A stretch of DNA of 64,000 bases from positions 3,673,501-3,737,500 of the forward strand of contig NZ_AP014946.1 of the NCBI RefSeq assembly GCF_002355335.1, given 5' to 3'. The position numbers and the translations under genes were made by a program. This stretch comes from Variibacter gotjawalensis (GTDB lineage Bacteria; Pseudomonadota; Alphaproteobacteria; Rhizobiales; Xanthobacteraceae). Of the stretch, positions 23,909-32,104 are shown in pieces (positions within the stretch are counted from its first letter, which is position 1; every line of letters starts with the position of its first letter). The notes below the pieces were generated by a model. That model was not told the DNA's origin. It saw nothing but the letters and a program-made list of their open reading frames with translations, and did not search any database.

Positions 23909-24244
23909 CTACACCCGGTGCATGACTTTGAAGATTTCCTCGCGCTGAATCTCGACACGCACGCCGAGCCGCGAGCCGGCTTTGTTCAAGCGCACCGTCA
24001 GCTCTTCGAACGTTACGGACGCGCCCGCGAGATCGACCATCATGATCATCGTGAAGAATTCGCGGATGACCGACTGGCTGATGTCGAGGATGTTCACGTT
24101 GGCGTCCGCCAAGGTGTTGGCCATGCCCGCGATGATGCCGACGCGATCGGCGCCGATGATCGTGAGGATCGCGCGACCGGACAGCGCATCCGGGCTCGCG
24201 GATTTCTTCGGCTTCGCGGCTTGCTTCGCGGGCTTCTTGGCCAT
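23909..24244 (-). CDS. ACT domain protein (UPF0237 type)
   Basis: 111 residues: a Lys/Ala-rich N-terminal tail of about 24 residues, then one ACT domain ([32 protein letters not shown] in parts, and [24 protein letters not shown] in parts). ACT domains bind amino acids or other small ligands and act as regulatory modules. The basic tail is longer than in typical UPF0237 members. It is the first gene of a two-gene operon with the UPF0210 protein, 2 bases apart. Confidence 0.88.
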   Translation of the reverse strand: MAKKPAKQAAKPKKSASPDALSGRAILTIIGADRVGIIAGMANTLADANVNILDISQSVIREFFTMIMMVDLAGASVTFEELTVRLNKAGSRLGVRVEIQREEIFKVMHRV

Positions 24245-24265
24245 GACTTTTCGATCCCTGAAACG

Positions 24266-24299
24266 AAAAGCGCGGCGGATTTTGGTCCGCCGCGCTTTT
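24266..24299. terminator. Terminator between tuf and the ACT gene
   Basis: A perfect 14-bp stem (AAAAGCGCGGCGGA/TCCGCCGCGCTTTT) with a 6-nt loop. On the minus strand it ends in a T-run (CTTTTCG), so it terminates the tuf transcript before the ACT gene. Confidence 0.85.
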
Positions 24300-24311
24300 C
24301 AAGCAAATTGG

Positions 24312-24374
24312 TGAGTAGCGAATAGCGAGTAGAGGGGGAGATGCGAGCAGTTACTATTCACTACTCGCTACTCC
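24312..24374. repeat. Inverted repeat built of GAGTAGCGAATAG units
   Basis: The left arm (24312-24332) reads TGAGTAGCGAATAGCGAGTAG; the right arm (about 24352-24374) reads TACTATTCACTACTCGCTACTCC. The arms pair over most of their length. It lies just after the tuf stop codon and before the terminator. Confidence 0.65.
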
Positions 24375-24388
24375 CCATTCGCTCATCC

Positions 24389-25579
<1,191 letters not shown>

Positions 25580-25638
25580 CTGGCTCTCCGAGGTCCCTAA
25601 GGTTGGCGGAATTCGGCGAGCCAATACGGCCCTTTGCG

Positions 25639-26766
25639 TCAATCTTCAAGCCCCAGGGTGTCCGAGCCTCCGGTTTGTTCGAGAAGCTGGTCGATTGCGC
25701 CTGTCACGGCGGGAAGTTCCACGGCCTGAATGCAGTAGGCCCGCCGGGGGTCCGGCCGGCCGCAGATGTCGGGCGCATGACACGCGCAGGGCATCGGCGC
25801 TCGCACGACCTCGCTCGGCGCCCCGAGCGGCCCCCAGCGGGCCGGATCGGTGAGACCGAACAGCCCGACCACCGGAGTTCCGGCCGCGGCCGCAAGATGC
25901 ATCGGCCCGCTTTCATTGCCGAGAAACAGCCGCGCCTCGGCAAAAACCGCGAGTGTCTCACGCAGGGACAGGTGCCCGGTGAGATTGACGACGCGTCCGC
26001 GCGCCACCGCGGCGACGGCATCCGTCAGCGCGACTTCGCCCGGCCCGCCGACCAGCACGCTGCGCAGCCCGTGATGCGAGGCCGCGTGATCGATCGCGGC
26101 CGCGAATCTGTCCGGCGGCCAGCATCGCCCTGCGAACCGCGCGCCCGCATGCACGGCGATGAAAGCTTTCGGATCGACATCGTGTTCTTCGAGCAAGGCA
26201 CGCGCACGTGCGGCGTCCGCCTCCGGCGCTTGCAACGAGGGCTCGGCGACACGCCGCTCGATGCCGAGCGCCTGCAGCGGCGCGAGATAACGATCGAGCG
26301 AATGGCCGTCAGCGACCGGCTCGGCGATCAGCGTCTGCCGCCCGCGCAGCGCCGTGTAGGCGACATTGCGGCTCGCCCCGGCAACCGTGAGCAAATTCCG
26401 TGACGTGCGCGTGTCGGCGAGATCGATACCGAGGTCGAATGTGTGACGCCGGAGCTGCCGCGCGACGAGCAGCAACTCGTTGATCCGCGACATCACGGAG
26501 CGCCGCAGCCGCTGACGATCGAGGCCGATGACTTCGTCCGCGATGCCGCAGTCGAGCACGAAGGGCGCGTAGTGTTTGTCGCTAAGCAGGGTGATGCGTG
26601 CGTCCGGATATGCGAGGCGAAGATTGCGAGTCAAAACGGAAGCGAGGACCAGGTCCCCGATCAGCTTCGTCTGGACAATCAATATCGACTTCACCGAAGA
26701 GGCCGTGATTGGGGCGATCGGCGGCGCGCGAGCCCTGCGCCATGCTATCGCATTCGCGCTTGTCAT
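25639..26766 (-). CDS. Glycosyltransferase family 9 (ADP-heptose:LPS heptosyltransferase-like)
   Basis: 375 residues with a GT-B fold. The N-terminal [23 protein letters not shown] and the C-terminal [45 protein letters not shown] (in parts) are GT9 hallmarks, including the Asn-Glu-Ser-Gly-Pro-Met-His nucleotide-sugar site. It should add a heptose or related sugar to LPS core or another acceptor at the inner membrane face. A shorter start at the GTG at 26694, just before Lys-Ser-Ile-Leu-Ile-Val, is plausible since neither start has a good ribosome site. It follows the unknown gene pair after 39 bases and precedes tuf by 59 bases. Confidence 0.85.
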   Translation of the reverse strand: MTSANAIAWRRARAPPIAPITASSVKSILIVQTKLIGDLVLASVLTRNLRLAYPDARITLLSDKHYAPFVLDCGIADEVIGLDRQRLRRSVMSRINELLLVARQLRRHTFDLGIDLADTRTSRNLLTVAGASRNVAYTALRGRQTLIAEPVADGHSLDRYLAPLQALGIERRVAEPSLQAPEADAARARALLEEHDVDPKAFIAVHAGARFAGRCWPPDRFAAAIDHAASHHGLRSVLVGGPGEVALTDAVAAVARGRVVNLTGHLSLRETLAVFAEARLFLGNESGPMHLAAAAGTPVVGLFGLTDPARWGPLGAPSEVVRAPMPCACHAPDICGRPDPRRAYCIQAVELPAVTGAIDQLLEQTGGSDTLGLED

Positions 26767-26805
26767 GACTACGCGATCAGGACATAGGTGTTCTGCGAAC
26801 CGCTG

Positions 26806-27513
26806 CTAAATGCCGCCACCGTGCAACGGCGCGATCCCTGCGTAAGCACGCAAACGTCCAACGTCATTCTTATCGAAATGCACGCGGATGACGTCGAAGT
26901 CTTCTTTAACGGCGTCGAGCTGGTCCACCGAGCGAACCACCACCTCATCGCCCGGCAACAACGACCCCGTGATGACACCTTCAGCCAGCGTGTGGTTGAG
27001 GTGGACCAGATATTCGGCGCCGCTTATCCCGGCAGTCGCGACGTAAACACGATGCCTCGCCGGCGCCGCGCGTTCGCCCGGAACACGAACCGCGAACTCG
27101 GATCCAGCGTCCGGAATAATGTTTGCCTCGAAAAGACGCAGCAAGCGCCGCAGCGGCATCGCCGACTTCGTTCCGGGCGCCAACCACGCAATCGTGTTGT
27201 CGGAATGAACGAAGTCGAACGCGAACCGCGCGGCAAGATTCGCCGGATTGCCGACGAGAAATATCGTCGGCGTGAAAGCGGCAAGCCACCGCCGGCGCGC
27301 GGTCTCGCCGAGCAGCGACGCAAACGCAAGGCTCGAGCTTGCGAACGCTTCGGCTTTGAAACAACGCATGACAACGATGGCCACCGACGCATCGCTTCTA
27401 CCTGGCGCGGCCGCGGCGTTTTCGGAGTTCTGAAAAACGCGCAACGCCTCGGCATTTCCCGAGCGCCGGATGCGTTTTTCCATCTCGCTGCGCAAACGCT
27501 CCTGCGACAACAT
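26806..27513 (-). CDS. Unknown protein coupled to the HxxG-loop protein
   Basis: 235 residues, no family recognised. The first 45 residues are charged and helical; the middle has alternating strands and helices (SVAIVVMRCFKAEAFASSSLAFASLL, TPTIFLVGNPANLAARFAFDFV in parts); the end holds RVYVATAGISGAEYLVHLNHTLAEGV and a late DVIRVHFDKNDVGRLRAYA. No signal peptide or membrane segment is evident. Its ATG overlaps the stop of the upstream gene by one base (TGATG), so the two are translationally coupled and probably work together. It has the same orientation as the GT9 gene that follows. Confidence 0.7.
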   Translation of the reverse strand: MLSQERLRSEMEKRIRRSGNAEALRVFQNSENAAAAPGRSDASVAIVVMRCFKAEAFASSSLAFASLLGETARRRWLAAFTPTIFLVGNPANLAARFAFDFVHSDNTIAWLAPGTKSAMPLRRLLRLFEANIIPDAGSEFAVRVPGERAAPARHRVYVATAGISGAEYLVHLNHTLAEGVITGSLLPGDEVVVRSVDQLDAVKEDFDVIRVHFDKNDVGRLRAYAGIAPLHGGGI

Positions 27514-28655
27514 CACATATACCAATGTGCTGATTTGCCCGTCAGCGGCGGCCGCGCTGGGCCGTTCGCGAGCAGCAGAGATGTGACGAGGTATGGATCG
27601 AGGTAGTCCTCGCTCCGCCGGCAGTTTCGCAAGAATGCGGCCGCATCGGCCGATTGCTCCGTGTGAATCAAATGATGCGCACGCCTGATTGCCCGGCGAA
27701 GATGCTTCATAGAAAACGTGCGCGGCATACCCTTGCCGGTGCCCGCGATGAAGTAGAGCCGCATGCCAAGTTGGAAGCTGCGAGGATCGCAGCCATCGAT
27801 GCACGCCGCGATGAGATCGGATGCAAGATATCCTTTCCACCCGCCGAAGCGCGACGAGCGCACCACGCCGTCGATCGCCACGCGGCTGATCGAGACCCGC
27901 TGCGCCACAGCACCTAACCGCGTCAATATTCTCTGCAGAAGCAAATAATCGCTGCTGAGCTCGTAGTCGTAGAGCAGGACGATGCAATCGTAACTGGCGA
28001 TCCGCGGCACTAAATCGCGCAGCAGAAGGATGAGGTAATTGGCGCGGCCATTCGGCGTTATGACGCTCCGCAGCGGCAAGCCGTCTGCCGTGAGGTCGAG
28101 ATAGACGCCTCCGCCATCTGCCCGCAGATCGATGCACAAATCCTTCGCCTTCAGACGATCGAGCAACTCCTCCAACGGCATCGCGTCGGAATAGTCGCTA
28201 GTGAAGCTCGTCGTTCGCGTATTGAGGAGGGCCGCCTGCGCCGACCATGCCCGATGCAAAGCCGCGCTGGCAGGATGGATCCAATTGTCCCGCTCGACGG
28301 CATGAAAGCAAGGCTTCAAAGCGCAGTACGGCGGCTTCTCGGCCTGGCGATGATAACGCACGTAGAGATCGCCGATCTCCTCTTCGCTGGCGCCGCGATA
28401 GTCCGCGCCGCCGTGCTCTCGGTCGAGAAACGCCCAGAAACCTAGCGTTTGTTCGCAGGCGTTCGCCGTAAGGTTGCTGTAGAGGCAATCCGTCTGCGCG
28501 ATAGTGCCGGTCGTCTTCAGCATCACGTCCACCCACAGCATGCCTTTGAGGTGGCTCGGCGTGAACGGCTTTGTGGGTGTTACCGGAATCGGCGCGACCA
28601 GAATGCGCTTCGCGTCTGTGGAAACGCTCGCTGTCGGCGAGAGAGCTTCGTGCAT
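27513..28655 (-). CDS. Unknown protein with a class I synthetase-like Pro-Ser-His-Leu-Lys-Gly loop
   Basis: 380 residues, no family named with confidence. After the first strand (KRILVAPIPVTPTKPF) comes TPSHLKGMLWVDVM, a loop-helix that resembles the HIGH region of class I aminoacyl-tRNA synthetases and other HUP-fold nucleotidyl transferases. Conserved-looking blocks follow: EQTLGFWAFLDREHGG, GASEEEIGDLYVRYH, and near the end YFIAGTGKGMPRTFSMKHL, which could correspond to a KMSKS-like lysine loop. If so it would activate a carboxylate with ATP; this is inference. It is the first gene of a likely three-gene operon (this gene, its coupled partner, GT9) and starts about 175 bases from one copy of the tRNA-Gly duplication. 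Confidence 0.65.
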   Translation of the reverse strand: MHEALSPTASVSTDAKRILVAPIPVTPTKPFTPSHLKGMLWVDVMLKTTGTIAQTDCLYSNLTANACEQTLGFWAFLDREHGGADYRGASEEEIGDLYVRYHRQAEKPPYCALKPCFHAVERDNWIHPASAALHRAWSAQAALLNTRTTSFTSDYSDAMPLEELLDRLKAKDLCIDLRADGGGVYLDLTADGLPLRSVITPNGRANYLILLLRDLVPRIASYDCIVLLYDYELSSDYLLLQRILTRLGAVAQRVSISRVAIDGVVRSSRFGGWKGYLASDLIAACIDGCDPRSFQLGMRLYFIAGTGKGMPRTFSMKHLRRAIRRAHHLIHTEQSADAAAFLRNCRRSEDYLDPYLVTSLLLANGPARPPLTGKSAHWYM

Positions 28656-28679
28656 GAAAAGTCTTCGAAAAATAAACGA

Positions 28680-28796
28680 TCAAAAAACTGGAGCAACCGG
28701 CGCTTGGAAAATCGCCGCGGCGCAAAACACGAATGCCGCGATGACTATCGTGATGCCGAGAGAAACAAAAGCATAAACGCGGAGCTTCGGTGCGCG
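28680..28796 (-). pseudogene. Possible C-terminal remnant of a membrane protein
   Basis: One minus-strand frame runs from a TAA at 28799-28797 to a TGA at 28682-28680 with no ATG, GTG or TTG before a very hydrophobic stretch (YAFVSLGITIVIAAFVFCAA, then AIFQAPVAPVF). This looks like the last transmembrane helix of a protein whose front has been lost, right beside the att-like repeat. It could also be a chance hydrophobic frame. Confidence 0.3.
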
Positions 28797-28828
28797 TTAA
28801 CGGGGCAGCGAGAGCTCAGGCTCAGGTA

Positions 28829-28883
28829 GAAGACGCTGGAGCGGGTGAAGGGAATCGAACCCTCGTATTCAGCTTGGAAGGCT
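28829..28883. repeat. Distal 55-bp copy of the tRNA-Gly 3' part (att-like site)
   Basis: These 55 bases are identical to 30163-30217. They carry the tRNA-Gly sequence from the anticodon stem to the encoded CCA plus the next 8 bases. The rest of a tRNA is absent here, so this is a fragment and not a second gene. Such a fragment marks the far end of an element integrated at a tRNA 3' end. Confidence 0.9.
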
Positions 28884-29038
28884 CGCGCCGCAAACAATAT
28901 CGATTAGTCAGACTGCCGTGGGCAAATGGCGTGCCGAGCGAACTGCTATAGCTCCGGTCCTATCATGTTTGGAATGCCCTCTGTACCTTCGTTCATCAAA
29001 TCAAACAGGCATTTATCTGCACCTGTCAGGTTAAGCGG

Positions 29039-30097
29039 CTACTTCATGATGGAGCCGATCAGGCATCCGCTAGCGTGATTGTCTGCGCTGCCTAAGCTGC
29101 GGCTGACAATACCTTTCGTAATGATCCCGCCACCTACCAGAACGGGACTCCCGCTCATTTTGCCCGGAATCTTCGCGTCGAATTCAAAGTTCGGTCCGGG
29201 CGTTGCGTTCTGCTTGTTCGTAATGTTGTCGGGGTAAATGGCCGTTACAGAGCCGACTGACACCACCAATTCAGGCTGGTAGTCGTCGCCGTCGAGCCTG
29301 ATGTTCCTCATCTCAGGATAGCCGATTGCCACCGCACGGTCGCCAACTTCGAGATTGTACAATCCGATATTCAGCGGCTGGAACGGACCTACCATCGGGT
29401 GGTACCGGACTTTACAAACTGCAATATCGAGTTCGAGCTTGAACTCTGGTTTCAAGTGAAAGAGAGGACTTTGGAATTCGCGGCCCCAATGAACTCCAGA
29501 CTCGAAAGGACACAAAAACCATATTGCTTCGCGTAAGGTCGCCGGCACATCAAACGGAGCGTTGCGCATGGCTGGATTGGCAGGAAGCAGAATTCCAAAC
29601 CGCAACCCACTACCCAGTTGGTGAGCTGCTTCGGCCACCTCGGTAACGCTGCTATAGTTTTCGTCGACGGGATCACGGAACACGTGTGCCGCTGTCATTA
29701 ATAGTCCTGACGCGCTGATGAAGAAGCCCGTGCCGATGCAACGCATCTCTTCATCTCCGTCGTTCCAAGCAACAACAGGAACAATGCTTTGCCGCACTAT
29801 GAATTCTGTTGTCCCAAAAGTTGTGAAGAAAAAGTTCGACATGAAATCGCCAGGCCTGTCGGTCATCAACGTTAGCTGGTTAGCGATCTTGAAATAATTT
29901 GCAGGCGCCCCCTCGCGCGGCACCAGATCAATACCTTTCATGCCTTTGACGGCCCACTGTCCGACATCGTCCTGGGACCAAAGCGTTTTGAAAATCCCGA
30001 TCGAGTTTGATGATGCGGTCACGAGAACAACCCCTTCGCGATCGCGTCCATCGCGCGCGTGATCGTCAGAATTAAACAGGTGGCCGTGAAGGTCCAT
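29039..30097 (-). CDS. Trypsin-like serine protease
   Basis: About 352 residues with a chymotrypsin-fold protease domain. The catalytic triad is visible: His138 in LLMTAAHVF, Asp224 in KLELDIAVCKV, and Ser315 in GKMSGSPV (numbering from the Met at 30097). The oxyanion region GTGFFISASG precedes the His. About 120 residues before the domain have no recognised family. No signal peptide or PDZ domain is seen, so it is not an HtrA/DegP and may be cytoplasmic. The start is uncertain: TTG at 30127, ATG at 30097 or later Mets, none with a good ribosome site. It is the only gene inside the 1.3-kb segment bounded by the tRNA-Gly repeats, and the segment is lower in GC than its surroundings. Confidence 0.8.
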   Translation of the reverse strand: MDLHGHLFNSDDHARDGRDREGVVLVTASSNSIGIFKTLWSQDDVGQWAVKGMKGIDLVPREGAPANYFKIANQLTLMTDRPGDFMSNFFFTTFGTTEFIVRQSIVPVVAWNDGDEEMRCIGTGFFISASGLLMTAAHVFRDPVDENYSSVTEVAEAAHQLGSGLRFGILLPANPAMRNAPFDVPATLREAIWFLCPFESGVHWGREFQSPLFHLKPEFKLELDIAVCKVRYHPMVGPFQPLNIGLYNLEVGDRAVAIGYPEMRNIRLDGDDYQPELVVSVGSVTAIYPDNITNKQNATPGPNFEFDAKIPGKMSGSPVLVGGGIITKGIVSRSLGSADNHASGCLIGSIMK

Positions 30098-30162
30098 TAA
30101 ATAGCAAACGAACAATGTCGCCGCCAAACGAACAGCGAGACGAAACGTGAAATGGCAGTTCG

Positions 30163-30217
30163 GAAGACGCTGGAGCGGGTGAAGGGAATCGAACCCTCGT
30201 ATTCAGCTTGGAAGGCT
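30163..30217. repeat. Proximal 55-bp copy of the duplication, inside tRNA-Gly
   Basis: Identical to 28829-28883. This copy covers the 3' part of the intact tRNA-Gly gene and the 8 bases after its CCA. Together the two copies define a unit of 1334 bp (28829 to 30162). Confidence 0.9.
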
Positions 30218-30244
30218 GCTGCTCTACCATTGAGCTACACCCGC
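30171..30244 (-). tRNA. tRNA-Gly (anticodon TCC)
   Basis: Minus-strand cloverleaf GCGGGTG...CACCCGC with discriminator T and encoded CCA (30173-30171). D-arm GCTC/GAGC, anticodon TCC in the loop CTTCCAA, and TPsiC loop GTTCGATTC are present. It lies 37 bases after tRNA-Tyr and is the target of the integration described for 28829-30217. Confidence 0.97.
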
Positions 30245-30281
30245 TTGAGCAGCGAACGCTCAACGCGTCTCAGGTTGCGGA

Positions 30282-30366
30282 TGGTGGAGAGGGTTGGATT
30301 TGAACCAACGTAGGCATAGCCAACGGATTTACAGTCCGTCCCCTTTAACCACTCGGGCACCTCTCC
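30282..30366 (-). tRNA. tRNA-Tyr (anticodon GTA)
   Basis: 85-base minus-strand tRNA with a long variable arm, 5' GGAGAGG at 30366 and encoded CCA at 30284-30282. The anticodon GTA lies in CTGTAAA. It is co-transcribed with tRNA-Gly from the promoter at 30449-30477. Confidence 0.97.
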
Positions 30367-30448
30367 AAACCGCCGCGACGTGGCTGGTTACACACCACGC
30401 GACCCATCGAGCGGCCTGACTTTACGCGGGGCCGCTCAACGAAGCGCC

Positions 30449-30477
30449 GTTATGGTGACGGGGTCGCAGGGTGTCAA
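30449..30477 (-). promoter_or_regulatory. Sigma-70 promoter of the tRNA-Tyr/tRNA-Gly transcript
   Basis: On the minus strand a perfect TTGACA (30477-30472) is followed after exactly 17 bases by CATAAC (30454-30449). This is the clearest promoter in the window. It lies about 80 bases upstream of tRNA-Tyr and would also read toward tuf in the ancestral arrangement. Confidence 0.8.
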
Positions 30478-30601
30478 CCCAAAAGGCGGCCGAATTCACC
30501 CCGGTTGGGCCGCTTCTCCAGCAATCAGTGCGGCTTAGCGCGGGCCCGTGACCCAGCATCGACGATTGCGCGGAATGCGGACCCATGACAGAAGGCGAAG
30601 G

Positions 30602-31432
30602 ATGCGTGACCGCGAAAGACCACCCGGAAAAGACCGCTTCGCACCCAAATCGGGCCCGCGGAAGGGCCGCGGCTTCGAGCCGCGCGGAAAACGCGGCGGC
30701 GACCGGCCGCCGCGCGGGTCCGGCGACACGGTGGTTCTCTATGGCTGGCACAGCGTCACCGAGGCCCTGAAGAACCCGAAGCGGAAGATCCGCCGCCTGC
30801 TCGCGACCGAGAATGCGGCGCGGCGCCTGACTGAGGAGGGCTTCGACAAGCCGGAACCGGACGTCGTCCGACCGTTCGAAATCGACCGGATGCTCAGCCC
30901 CGACGCCGTCCACAATGGCCTGCTGGCGGAGGCCGCCCCCCTCCCCGAGCCTGAGCTTGACGAGCTGCCCGAGGATTCGCTTGTTCTCATCCTCGATCAG
31001 ATCACAGACCCGCATAACGTCGGCGCCGTGCTGCGCTCCGCTGCGGCCTTCGGCGTCGCCGCCATCGTCACCACGGCACGGCACAGCCCGGAAGCGACCG
31101 GCGTTCTCGCCAAGGCTGCCTCCGGCGCGCTCGAACATGTGCCGATCGTCCTCGTTCAGAACCTCTCGCGCGGCATGGACGAGCTGCGCGACGCCGGCTT
31201 CCTGCTCGTCGGCCTCGACAGCGAAGGCCCGGCTGATCTCGAGGCAACGACGCTCCGACTCCCGCTCGCTTTGGTGCTCGGCGCCGAAGGCAAAGGCTTG
31301 CGCCAGCTGACGCGCCAGACTTGCGACGTGCTCGCCCGCATCGATCTGCCTGGCGAAATCAAGAGCCTCAACGTCTCCAACGCATGCGCGGTGTCTTTGT
31401 ACGCGGCCCGGCGAGCGCTTGCGGCGAAATAG
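30602..31432 (+). CDS. rlmB: 23S rRNA 2'-O-ribose methyltransferase, RlmB/TrmH (SpoU) family
   Basis: 276 residues. After a basic N-terminal tail (about 40 residues rich in Arg, Gly and Pro) comes the substrate-binding domain (VVLYGWHSVTEALKNPKRKI) and the SPOUT knot: LILDQITDPHNVGAVLRSAAAFG, LALVLGAEGKGLRQL and LPGEIKSLNVSNACAVSLY. RlmB methylates G2251 in the peptidyl-transferase loop of 23S rRNA; assignment to RlmB over other TrmH proteins is by overall similarity. The ATG at 30602 has a GAAGG site and is preferred to an upstream in-frame codon. Confidence 0.9.
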   Translation: MRDRERPPGKDRFAPKSGPRKGRGFEPRGKRGGDRPPRGSGDTVVLYGWHSVTEALKNPKRKIRRLLATENAARRLTEEGFDKPEPDVVRPFEIDRMLSPDAVHNGLLAEAAPLPEPELDELPEDSLVLILDQITDPHNVGAVLRSAAAFGVAAIVTTARHSPEATGVLAKAASGALEHVPIVLVQNLSRGMDELRDAGFLLVGLDSEGPADLEATTLRLPLALVLGAEGKGLRQLTRQTCDVLARIDLPGEIKSLNVSNACAVSLYAARRALAAK

Positions 31433-31564
31433 CTCCCCAAGTAACCGGAGCGTGAATTTGAAAAATTCACAACGACACTCGACCGTCACAACCAAACCGC
31501 CTAGAAAGACTCTGGGGGCCCGGCAAAAAAGCGCAAATGCTCGAGAACCGGCGGGGGAACTAGA

Positions 31565-32104
31565 TTGCAAACACTTCTGGCTTTCAGTCGTGGGATCGAC
31601 TGGATCAACGAGAAGTTCGGCGTCATCGCGAACTGGCTCGTTCTGCTCGCCTGTCTGATCAGCGCAGGTAACGCTTTCAGCCGCTACCTCTTCCACGCAA
31701 GCTCGAATGCTTGGCTGGAAATCCAGTGGTACATGTTTGGCGGCATGGTGCTGCTCGGCGCGCCCTACACGATGAAGCTCAACGAGCACGTCCGCGTCGA
31801 CCTTTTCTACGGCAATTACTCCGAGCGTACGCGTCACTGGGTCGATATCTTCGGCACGCTGCTGTTCCTGCTGCCGATCTGCATCATCCTCACCATCATC
31901 ACGTGGCCCTGGTTCGTCGATTCCTGGCGTATCGGTGAAGCCTCGTCGAACGCCGGCGGGCTTCTGCGCTGGCCCATCAAGCTCCTTCTGCCCGTCGGCT
32001 TCTGCCTCATGGCGCTGCAGGGCATCTCCGAATTGATCAAACGCGTTGGCGCGTTGACCGGCGATTACAAGCTCGTCAATCAGTACGAGGCGCCGCTCCA
32101 ATGA
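31565..32104 (+). CDS. TRAP transporter small permease (DctQ type)
   Basis: 179 residues with four membrane segments. The small-permease hallmarks are the first span with NAFSRYLF, the amphipathic W-rich EIQWYMFGGMVLLGAPYTMKLNEHVRVDLFY (in parts), and the last span with LMALQGISELIKR. It forms the membrane complex with the large permease whose start overlaps its stop by 4 bases. The start is a TTG at 31565 with GGGGGA before it. No periplasmic binding protein gene is adjacent. Confidence 0.9.
   Translation: MQTLLAFSRGIDWINEKFGVIANWLVLLACLISAGNAFSRYLFHASSNAWLEIQWYMFGGMVLLGAPYTMKLNEHVRVDLFYGNYSERTRHWVDIFGTLLFLLPICIILTIITWPWFVDSWRIGEASSNAGGLLRWPIKLLLPVGFCLMALQGISELIKRVGALTGDYKLVNQYEAPLQ

Larger units (their letters stand above)
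28656..29038. other. Junction region carrying a short open frame and an att-like repeat
   Basis: 383 bp without an intact gene. It holds the membrane-segment remnant (28680-28796), the distal copy of the tRNA-Gly repeat (28829-28883), and then about 155 bp of lower-GC sequence leading to the stop of the protease gene. Confidence 0.6.

Noticed and set aside
22536-24302. 588-codon frame that would join the UPF0210 protein to an N-terminal extension
   Set aside because: The extension is out of frame with the ACT gene it covers; the real start is MRHQNFTG at 23906, right after the ACT stop.
25580-25638. Search for a third tRNA-Gly fragment next to tuf that would make the three-gene cassette part of the same element
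   Set aside because: No sequence like the 55-bp repeat is seen there, so only the protease islet is bounded by att-like copies.
26806-28137. 443-codon frame reaching back from the coupled unknown gene
   Set aside because: Its first 208 codons overlap the HxxG-loop gene in another frame and are Arg-rich shadow; the TGATG overlap at 27513 gives the real start.
28829-28883. A second tRNA-Gly gene
   Set aside because: Only the 3' part is present; the D-arm and 5' acceptor strand are missing.
30422-32101. 559-codon minus-strand frame opposite rlmB and the TRAP small permease
   Set aside because: Both opposite genes are clear families; this frame is their shadow.
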